DNA from: Desulfobacterales bacterium
Lineage (GTDB): Bacteria; Desulfobacterota; Desulfobacteria; Desulfobacterales; C00003106
Length of the DNA: 6,216 nt
Reading direction: 5' to 3'
NCBI GenBank assembly: GCA_030594505.1
Contig: JAUVFC010000107.1
Span: 1-6,216, forward strand
Within the stretch, counting starts at the first letter, position 1; the number at the start of each line of letters is the position of its first letter. The notes beneath the pieces are model-generated. The model ran no database searches. It was not told the origin of the DNA and saw only the letters and a program-made list of their open reading frames with translations. The position numbers and the translations under genes were made by a program. Positions 1 through 4,848 of the stretch are shown here, piece after piece.

Positions 1-3
1 GGT

Positions 4-31
4 CAGAAGACAGAAGACAGAAATCAGAAAA
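4..31. repeat. Heptamer tandem repeat (CAGAAGA)x4, degenerate
   Basis: Four consecutive 7-bp units are seen: CAGAAGA, CAGAAGA, CAGAAAT and CAGAAAA. This is the first of several different short-period repeat families that fill the spacer upstream of mtaB. No gene or promoter is recognisable within it. Its function is unknown. Confidence 0.75.
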
Positions 32-40
32 AATGCCGAT

Positions 41-128
41 GAACCGGCGAACTGGTGAATCGGCGAATCGGTGAAGGTGAATAGAAAATAAAATCACCGG
101 TTCCCCGTTTCTTCGTTTCTCCGATTCC
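41..128. repeat. Octamer repeat array in inverted orientation (imperfect palindrome)
   Basis: Positions 41-72 hold four 8-bp units of form GAAYYGGY (GAACCGGC, GAACTGGT, GAATCGGC, GAATCGGT). Positions 94-128 hold about four related units on the opposite strand (read in reverse: GAATCGGA, GAAACGAA, GAAACGGG, GAACCGGT). An A-rich stretch separates the arms. A transcript could fold the arms into a loose hairpin, but no T-run follows, so a classical terminator is not supported. The rest of 1-179 shows only other short repeats and no credible gene. Confidence 0.65.
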
Positions 129-141
129 TAATAATTACGTC

Positions 142-162
142 CTCTATTCTCTAACCTCTAAC
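142..162. repeat. Heptamer tandem repeat (CTCTAAC)x3
   Basis: Three adjacent 7-bp units are seen: CTCTATT, CTCTAAC and CTCTAAC. They sit between the octamer palindrome and the AATGACA heptamers, where a promoter -10 or ribosome binding site of mtaB would normally be expected. No purine-rich Shine-Dalgarno motif is present here. Confidence 0.65.
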
Positions 163-164
163 CC

Positions 165-199
165 AATGACAAATAACAAATGACAAATGACAAATGGTA
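165..199. repeat. Heptamer tandem repeat (AATGACA)x5 spanning the mtaB start
   Basis: Five 7-bp units run in tandem: AATGACA, AATAACA, AATGACA, AATGACA and AATGGTA. Four of them contain an ATG, but because the period is 7 each ATG lies in a different frame. Only the one at 180-182 is in frame with mtaB. The repeat therefore contains the start codon and encodes the first residues of the protein. Confidence 0.75.
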
Positions 200-1505
200 T
201 AATATCACAACCCTCGGCTGTAAGGTGAATCAGTATGAATCAGCCTCTATAATGGAACAGATGAATCAAGCGGGATGGCAATCTGTCCCCGGGAACTCCC
301 CTGCCGACCTTTGCATAATCAATTCCTGCACGGTTACCCAAAAGGCATCCATGCAGTCCCGTCAAACAATTCGGCAGGCGATTAAGTCCCATCCGAATGC
401 CGTCATTATAGTGACCGGCTGCTATGCCCAGGCAGCTCCTGAAGAGATTGCCGCAATTGCCGGTGTAGACTATATCATAGGGCATTATAAGAAACCTCAA
501 ATCGCAAAGATAGTAAGGGAATTAAAACATTGCGAGTCCCCTAAAGTTGACGTACAAGACTTAAAGTCCTCTTTCCCCTTTCAGGATATGCCTCTCACAA
601 ACTTTGCGGGAAGGACCCGTCCGTTTCTCAAGATTCAGGATGGTTGCGATGCCTTCTGCTCTTATTGCATTGTTCCATATGCGCGCGGAAGGAGCAGAAG
701 CCTCCCCCCGGAAATCCTTCTGGAACGAATAAAGGAGATGTCCGGCAAAGGTTACCGGGAAGTAGTCCTGACAGGGATCCACCTGGGAAAGTACGGGCTT
801 GATCTCACCCCCGCCACAGATCTTTTGCAAGTCCTAAAGAGAACCGAGTCGTCCCCTGTAAATTTAAGAATACGCTTGAGTTCCATAGAGCCAACGGAAA
901 TATCGGACGAGTTGATCGATCTTATAGCGAATTCAGGAAAAATCTGTCACCATCTCCACATTCCGCTTCAGAGCGGAGACGACGAAATTCTGAAACGGAT
1001 GAACCGAAGGTATTCATCACGATCCTATAAAGATCTAATCGAAAAACTCGCCTTGCGAATCCCTGACATTGGCATTGGCGTGGACATATTAGCGGGGTTT
1101 CCCGGAGAAAGTGACGGATGTTTTAAAAACACGGTGTCATTTATTCGTGAACTCCCTGTTTCCTATTTGCATATATTCCCGTTTTCAAGACGCTCCGGGA
1201 CCCCGGCTTGCGAGTTTGGCAATCAGATCCCGCCTGAAACAATTAAGAAGAGGCGTATGGCTTTGAAAAGGTTGGATGAGGAAAAACGGAAGGCATTTTA
1301 CAATCGTTTCCTCGGGCAAGAGGTGTCCGTTCTTGTAGAAGAAACACCGGATCGAATGACCGGCAGGTTAAAAGGCATGACCGGCAACTATATTCCCGTG
1401 GTCTTGAAAGGTAAAACAGGCAGGACAAACAGACTAACCCCGGTAAAGCTTATTCGCATTGAAGGAAAAAAGGTGCTTGGGCAACGAGACCTTTGCAAAA
1501 CGTGA
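180..1505 (+). CDS. mtaB: tRNA (N6-threonylcarbamoyladenosine(37)-C2)-methylthiotransferase MtaB
   Basis: This is a radical-SAM enzyme that adds a methylthio group to t6A37 of ANN-decoding tRNAs, giving ms2t6A in the cytoplasm. The 441 residues match the family length. The N-terminal methylthiotransferase domain carries the three ligands of its own cluster: C14 in TLGCKVNQYE, C50 in INSCTV and C81 in TGCYAQ. The radical-SAM core follows with CxxxCxxC at C156, C160 and C163 (GCDAFCSYC). LHIPLQSGDDEILKRMNR (259-276) is typical of the MiaB/RimO/MtaB group. Residues from about 376 form a TRAM-like RNA-binding tail. TLGCKVNQYE favours MtaB over MiaB or RimO. The ATG at 180 is the only usable start: an in-frame TAA lies at 174 and the next in-frame candidate, a GTG, falls after C14. 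No Shine-Dalgarno sequence is visible. It converges on the response regulator, 21 bp away. Confidence 0.95.
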   Translation: MTNDKWYNITTLGCKVNQYESASIMEQMNQAGWQSVPGNSPADLCIINSCTVTQKASMQSRQTIRQAIKSHPNAVIIVTGCYAQAAPEEIAAIAGVDYIIGHYKKPQIAKIVRELKHCESPKVDVQDLKSSFPFQDMPLTNFAGRTRPFLKIQDGCDAFCSYCIVPYARGRSRSLPPEILLERIKEMSGKGYREVVLTGIHLGKYGLDLTPATDLLQVLKRTESSPVNLRIRLSSIEPTEISDELIDLIANSGKICHHLHIPLQSGDDEILKRMNRRYSSRSYKDLIEKLALRIPDIGIGVDILAGFPGESDGCFKNTVSFIRELPVSYLHIFPFSRRSGTPACEFGNQIPPETIKKRRMALKRLDEEKRKAFYNRFLGQEVSVLVEETPDRMTGRLKGMTGNYIPVVLKGKTGRTNRLTPVKLIRIEGKKVLGQRDLCKT

Positions 1506-1517
1506 CATTTTTGCAAA
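1492..1517. other. AT-rich hairpin at the convergent mtaB / response-regulator ends
   Basis: TTTGCAAAA at 1492-1500 can pair with TTTTGCAAA at 1509-1517 across an 8-nt loop, giving a perfect 9-bp stem spanning the mtaB stop codon. It could slow polymerase from either side. However, the stem is AT-rich and no T-run follows on either strand, so it is not a convincing intrinsic terminator. Confidence 0.3.
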
Positions 1518-1526
1518 AGCCTCCAA

Positions 1527-2423
1527 TCATGAGTGATCGTCCTCACCATAAAACACGATTCCGTTCCCTCCATTTCGCTTGCAATTATAAAGAGCTTCAT
1601 CGGTCTGTCGTATCAGGTTGGAAACATTGTCCTTCACGTTCTCACCAATATCTTCCAGCTTGGCGATCCCGACACTCAATGAGGTCGGCGCAAAATTTCT
1701 GCGTTCGTAATTTCCACAAAGCCTGTTTGCAATCCCTTTGCACTGTTTTCGGTTTGCCTGGGGAATAATCAGGGCAAATTCATCCCCTCCGTATCGATAT
1801 CCCACATCCACATCCTTTCTGGTCGACTCAGCGATCACCTCTGTCATCGCAATTAGCACCGCGTCCCCTTCCTGGTGGCCATATTGATCATTATAGTTCT
1901 TAAACTTATCTATATCAAACAACATTAAAAAAAGGTTGTATCGCTGGCGGACTGCCCGCCCAACCTCCTCGCGCAACCGTATATCAAAGCTCCTTCTGTT
2001 GTTCAAGTTGGTCAGCCCGTCCTTCATGGAAAGTCGGGTCAACTCTGTCTTCAAGACACGTTCACGTATAAGCCGGTTTAATTTTGCCTGCAATTCATTT
2101 GCGTGAAAAGGTTTTGTAATAAAATCAGAAGCGCCTATTTCAATCAGGTCGGTGTATTGATATTTGGCATTATAGCCTGTTATGGCAATGGTATCGACAT
2201 CCGGATATTCCTTTGCAATCTCGCGGATAAGGTCCATTCCATTCATCTTTGGCATTTCAAGATCGGTAATTACGATAGTAAAAGAACCTTTCTTAAACTT
2301 TTCAAGAGCTTCCAACCCATCATGCGCAACTTCGCAATCGCAGCCGAACTCTATCAACATTTCAGATAATACACCCAATATTCCAGGTTCGTCATCTACG
2401 CATAATATGTTTTGTCGTTCCAT
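1527..2423 (-). CDS. Response regulator with REC and GGDEF (diguanylate cyclase) domains
   Basis: This is a predicted cytoplasmic two-component output protein that makes cyclic di-GMP from two GTP when its receiver domain is phosphorylated. From the ATG at 2423 it has 298 residues. The REC domain spans about 5-120: acidic pair D10/D11, phospho-acceptor D54 in VITDLEMPKMNG, T82 in ITGYNA, and K104 in TKPF. A short helical linker leads to the GGDEF domain at about 130-293, with DGLTNLNNRRSF (135-146), the metal-binding FDIDKF (D170/D172) and intact RYGGDEF (210-216), so it should be active. The inhibitory RxxD site seems degenerate, with K203 where Arg is usual and D206 retained. This start is preferred because AAGGAT lies 6 nt upstream and REC follows at once. 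The longer ORF from 2477 adds 18 residues encoded by the palindromic element. No partner histidine kinase is in the window. Confidence 0.9.
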   Translation of the reverse strand: MERQNILCVDDEPGILGVLSEMLIEFGCDCEVAHDGLEALEKFKKGSFTIVITDLEMPKMNGMDLIREIAKEYPDVDTIAITGYNAKYQYTDLIEIGASDFITKPFHANELQAKLNRLIRERVLKTELTRLSMKDGLTNLNNRRSFDIRLREEVGRAVRQRYNLFLMLFDIDKFKNYNDQYGHQEGDAVLIAMTEVIAESTRKDVDVGYRYGGDEFALIIPQANRKQCKGIANRLCGNYERRNFAPTSLSVGIAKLEDIGENVKDNVSNLIRQTDEALYNCKRNGGNGIVFYGEDDHS

Positions 2424-2429
2424 AGTGTA

Positions 2430-2435
2430 ATCCTT
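2430..2435 (-). promoter_or_regulatory. Ribosome binding site of the REC-GGDEF gene, inside the target duplication
   Basis: On the minus strand the sequence is AAGGAT, then TACACT, then ATG, giving AAGGA 7 nt from the start at 2423. This fixes the start codon. The same six bases (ATCCTT on the plus strand) are the left copy of the direct repeat flanking element A, so the insertion abuts and duplicated the Shine-Dalgarno sequence. Confidence 0.75.
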
Positions 2436-2625
2436 GATGGTTTCGTAAAAAGTCTCTGATGAGCCTATTTTGGTCATCTTTTTTGAAGCTTCTTAACGAA
2501 GCGAAGCGTCAAAATCGTAAACTGTTTGAGGACGTTAGTCCGAGTTTTTACGATTTAGCGAAGTGAGTTTAGAAACTTCAAAAGGTGACCAAACAGGCGA
2601 ATTGGAGACTTTTCACGAAACCATC
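2436..2625 (-). mobile_element. MITE-like palindromic element, copy A (190 bp, no transposase)
   Basis: The ends read GATGGTTTCGTAAAAAGTC and, inverted on the other side, GATGGTTTCGTGAAAAGTC: 21-bp terminal inverted repeats with one mismatch. The interior is also a long imperfect palindrome, with ATCGTAAA/TTTACGAT arms and an apical GGAC-GTTA-GTCC stem at 2530-2541. Perfect 6-bp direct repeats ATCCTT (2430-2435 and 2626-2631) flank it, as expected for a transposition target duplication. It encodes no transposase, so it would be non-autonomous. It is placed on the minus strand because it aligns with copy B in that orientation, at just under 90 % identity by eye. It sits 12 nt upstream of the REC-GGDEF start and points toward it. 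Confidence 0.85.
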
Positions 2626-2696
2626 ATCCTTGAGAGCTTGTTGAAATACGTCTTTTTTTTATCGCCTCATACTGCAAAAATTGCAAGTATAAAGTT

Positions 2697-2790
2697 GAGA
2701 ATTTCGGGGAAAAATGCTTGATGAGCGCATCTTGATCATCTTTTCGGAAAATTCTAAATAAAAGTGTAGGGGAATAGGGTTGAAATTCTC
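2697..2790. repeat. Spaced 9-bp inverted repeat overlapping the ClpX-like -35 box
   Basis: GAGAATTTC at 2697-2705 is the exact reverse complement of GAAATTCTC at 2782-2790, and the second arm overlaps the -35 hexamer. A small palindrome TGCAA-AAA-TTGCA also lies at 2673-2685. These could be operator half-sites for regulating the divergent pair, but arms of this length in AT-rich DNA can arise by chance. The rest of 2632-2779 shows no gene. A weak minus-strand promoter (TTGCAA, 17 nt, GATAAA, at 2658-2686) is possible. Confidence 0.25.
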
Positions 2791-2808
2791 GCAAAAGATG
2801 ATTATAGT
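2780..2808 (+). promoter_or_regulatory. Sigma70-type promoter of the ClpX-like gene
   Basis: TTGAAA at 2780-2785 and TATAGT at 2803-2808 are separated by exactly 17 nt and differ from TTGACA/TATAAT by one base each. Transcription would begin near 2815, leaving a leader of about 35 nt that contains a CCTTTAAGG palindrome (2821-2829) and the ribosome binding site. This is the best promoter match in the window. It probably also served hemB before element B was inserted. Confidence 0.65.
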
Positions 2809-2836
2809 TACCTGTCAAAGCCTTTAAGGTCAGGAA

Positions 2837-2842
2837 AAGGAG
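2837..2842 (+). promoter_or_regulatory. Ribosome binding site of the ClpX-like gene
   Basis: AAGGAG lies 7 nt before the ATG at 2850, a near-ideal Shine-Dalgarno sequence and spacing, and it supports that start. Confidence 0.8.
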
Positions 2843-2849
2843 TGGTTGA

Positions 2850-4637
2850 ATGAGTGACGGAAACGAAAATCTTCCGACCCACAAGGAGTTGGAAAAAGAA
2901 TTAAGCGCCTATTTGACCAAAAAATACGGCGATCGAATCAAAATCATCTCACCTGTGGTCATTCCTCAAAAAGAGATATTTGAGGAAGAACGTGAGGATA
3001 AAGACAAACCAAAAAGTCGAGCCAGGATTAATTTCACCATTAAACCGGAAGAATTGGAAGCTTTTCTCGATCAATATATCGTCCGACAGTCAGACGCCAA
3101 GGCTGTCCTTTCCACAAAGATTTGTACACATTTTAACCGCATCAGATATGCCCAAACCCATCTTGAGGAGGACGAAGAAAACATTGTGGGAGGCATCAAA
3201 AACAATGTCCTCCTCATCGGCCCAACCGGTGTAGGAAAGACCTATATTATTAAGCTGATCGCCAATAAGATCGGTGTCCCCTTCATTAAGTGCGACGCTA
3301 CAAAATTTAGTGAAACCGGCTACGTAGGTGGCGATGTTGAAGACATCATCCGGGATCTTGTCCGAGAAGCCAACGACGATATTGAGTTGGCTGAATGCGG
3401 TATCGTGTATATCGATGAAATCGACAAAATCGCTGCAAGCCCTAATCTGGCGGGCCCTGATGTTTCACGTGCCGGTGTACAACGTGCCCTGTTAAAACCG
3501 ATGGAGGAGACCGAGGTCGATCTTAAAACACCTCATGATCCGATTTCCATGCTGCAAGAAATAGAACAATACCGCAAGACCGGAAAACGGGAAAAACGCA
3601 CGGTCAACACAAAGAATATCCTTTTTATTATGAGCGGCGCATTTAATGCTCTTGCGGAAATTATAAGGAAACGAATGGTGGATCGAGGAATCGGGTTCGG
3701 GTCCACCCTTACGAACAAAAAAAACAACGTCGACTTCCTGCGATATACTAAATCCGAGGACCTGATCGAATTCGGATTTGAGTCAGAGTTTATTGGCCGT
3801 ATTCCGGTCATTACCGGCTTAAACAAACTCTCCGGAGATGATCTGTACACTATTTTGAAAAATCCGAATAACTCTAAAATATTAAACAAAAAAAGGGACT
3901 TTAAGGCATACGGGATTGAAATCAAGTTCGACAACAAGGCACTCCGTCTGCTGGCTAAAAAGGGATTTGCCGAACAGACAGGGGCACGCGGACTTGTCAG
4001 TGCTATTGAAAAGGCTATTTTAAGTTTTGAAAAGAAGTTGCCTTCCACAGAGATCAAGAAATTTTCCGTGACGGAAAGTGTGATAAAGAACCCTGAAAAG
4101 AGTTTAAAAGCGCTCCTTGCCTCACCACTTGATCCTAAATGGGATAAAGTACTTGAGAGAATCAAAGAAGAAGAAAAAGAGACTGTAAAAACCTATATCA
4201 CCAAAAACAAGAAGGACTTTGTCCAAAGGTATGGTCTTACTTTGAGTGAATCTCAATTAGAACTTATTGCTTTATATTATACATCCCACGCCATAGACGT
4301 ACCGGCCGTCCTTAAAAAGATCAAGTTCATGTATGCACAAATCAAACAGTTAGAAGACTATTTTATGAAATCGAACGGCTTTCAAATTACGTTCGATGAT
4401 GAAGCACGCGACTTTATCGCCTCCATGGTTATAGAATCTAAAAAGACATTCGGGGATTTTTATAAGGTACTGAAGGAAGATTTTGAATACGGACTCCGGC
4501 TCATACAGGAAAAGACCAGAGAGCAAAATTTTGTCCTAACAAAGGAGGGATTGAAAAAACCGGAGCAATACTTGAATAATATGATTAAAGAGAAGTATAT
4601 AGATGACATAGAGAAAGGTTTTAAAGAACAAACTTGA
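2850..4637 (+). CDS. ClpX-like AAA+ unfoldase, no zinc domain, C-terminally extended
   Basis: This is a predicted ATP-dependent protein unfoldase of the ClpX/HslU family, 595 residues against about 420 for ClpX. Motifs in order: Walker A GPTGVGKT (124-131), pore loop GYVG (157-160), Walker B IVYIDEID (185-192), sensor 1 around ILFIMSGAF (257-265), ClpP-docking IGF (281-283), arginine finger R317 in EFIGRIP, and sensor 2 R380 in GARG. All catalytic residues seem intact, and the IGF loop suggests it can dock on ClpP. Differences from ClpX: the N-terminal 60 residues are charged and lack the Cys4 zinc site. PFIKCDATKFSETGYVG is closer to HslU than to ClpX. The pore-2 region (about 220-252) is around 11 residues longer and lacks RKH. 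Residues from about 416 form a lysine-rich, probably helical extension I cannot assign. It was probably once in an operon with hemB. It is more likely a paralogue than the housekeeping clpX. Confidence 0.85.
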   Translation: MSDGNENLPTHKELEKELSAYLTKKYGDRIKIISPVVIPQKEIFEEEREDKDKPKSRARINFTIKPEELEAFLDQYIVRQSDAKAVLSTKICTHFNRIRYAQTHLEEDEENIVGGIKNNVLLIGPTGVGKTYIIKLIANKIGVPFIKCDATKFSETGYVGGDVEDIIRDLVREANDDIELAECGIVYIDEIDKIAASPNLAGPDVSRAGVQRALLKPMEETEVDLKTPHDPISMLQEIEQYRKTGKREKRTVNTKNILFIMSGAFNALAEIIRKRMVDRGIGFGSTLTNKKNNVDFLRYTKSEDLIEFGFESEFIGRIPVITGLNKLSGDDLYTILKNPNNSKILNKKRDFKAYGIEIKFDNKALRLLAKKGFAEQTGARGLVSAIEKAILSFEKKLPSTEIKKFSVTESVIKNPEKSLKALLASPLDPKWDKVLERIKEEEKETVKTYITKNKKDFVQRYGLTLSESQLELIALYYTSHAIDVPAVLKKIKFMYAQIKQLEDYFMKSNGFQITFDDEARDFIASMVIESKKTFGDFYKVLKEDFEYGLRLIQEKTREQNFVLTKEGLKKPEQYLNNMIKEKYIDDIEKGFKEQT

Positions 4638-4826
4638 TGGTTTCGTAGAAAGTCTTCAATTCGCCCAATAGGTCACTTTTTGAAGCTTCTAAACTTGCTT
4701 CGCTAAATCGTAAAAACTCGGGCTAACGCCCTCAAACAGTTTACGATTTTTACGCTCCGCTTCGTTAAGAAGCTTTACAAAAAGATGACCAAAATAAGCT
4801 CATCAAAGACTTTCTACGAAACCATC
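4636..4826 (+). mobile_element. MITE-like palindromic element, copy B (191 bp, no transposase)
   Basis: This is the second copy of the element at 2436-2625, in the opposite strand orientation. Its terminal inverted repeats match perfectly over 21 bp, starting GATGGTTTCGTAGAAAGTC. The interior is a long imperfect palindrome with an apical GGGC-TAAC-GCCC stem (4720-4731). Perfect 6-bp direct repeats AAACTT (4630-4635 and 4827-4832) flank it. Its first two bases, GA, complete the TGA stop of the ClpX-like gene, and it ends 22 nt before the hemB ATG. It has no coding capacity for a transposase. In RNA read toward hemB the whole element could fold into one long hairpin between the two genes. Confidence 0.87.
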
Positions 4827-4833
4827 AAACTTG

Positions 4834-4844
4834 AAAGGATAGGA
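4834..4844 (+). promoter_or_regulatory. Ribosome binding site of hemB
   Basis: AAAGGA at 4834-4839 and AGGA at 4841-4844 both lie within 9 nt of the ATG at 4849. AAGGA, 9 nt away, is the likelier pairing site. It follows directly after the right-hand target repeat of element B, so the insertion left it intact while separating it from the upstream gene. Confidence 0.65.
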
Positions 4845-4848
4845 ATAA

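Noticed and set aside
1493..1768. Plus-strand open frame of 91 codons between mtaB and the response regulator
   Set aside because: It overlaps the mtaB end and lies opposite the well-supported GGDEF coding region, and its translation is low-complexity-like with no family resemblance.
2624..2884. Minus-strand open frame of 86 codons across the divergent region
   Set aside because: It overlaps the ClpX-like start, its promoter and the end of element A, and shows no recognisable protein features.
3533..4165. Minus-strand open frame of 210 codons inside the ClpX-like gene
   Set aside because: It lies wholly opposite a strongly supported coding region with conserved AAA+ motifs, its translation resembles no family I know, and no ribosome binding site was evident. 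It is a shadow frame.
2850..4637. Calling the AAA+ protein HslU
   Set aside because: Although PFIKCDATKF resembles HslU, the IGF docking loop and the SEDLIEFGFESEFIGRIPV region follow ClpX, there is no HslU I-domain, and no hslV gene adjoins.
2436..4826. Composite transposon: two inverted elements carrying the ClpX-like gene as cargo
   Set aside because: Each element has its own perfect 6-bp target duplication and each empty site is cleanly rebuilt on its own, so two independent insertions explain the layout better. The ClpX-like/hemB junction also looks ancestral.
4636..4826. Element B as an ordinary rho-independent terminator or a heme-related riboswitch upstream of hemB
   Set aside because: The stem is far longer than a terminator and no T-run follows. 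The same sequence occurs upstream of an unrelated gene with target duplications, which fits a mobile element rather than a ligand-specific leader.
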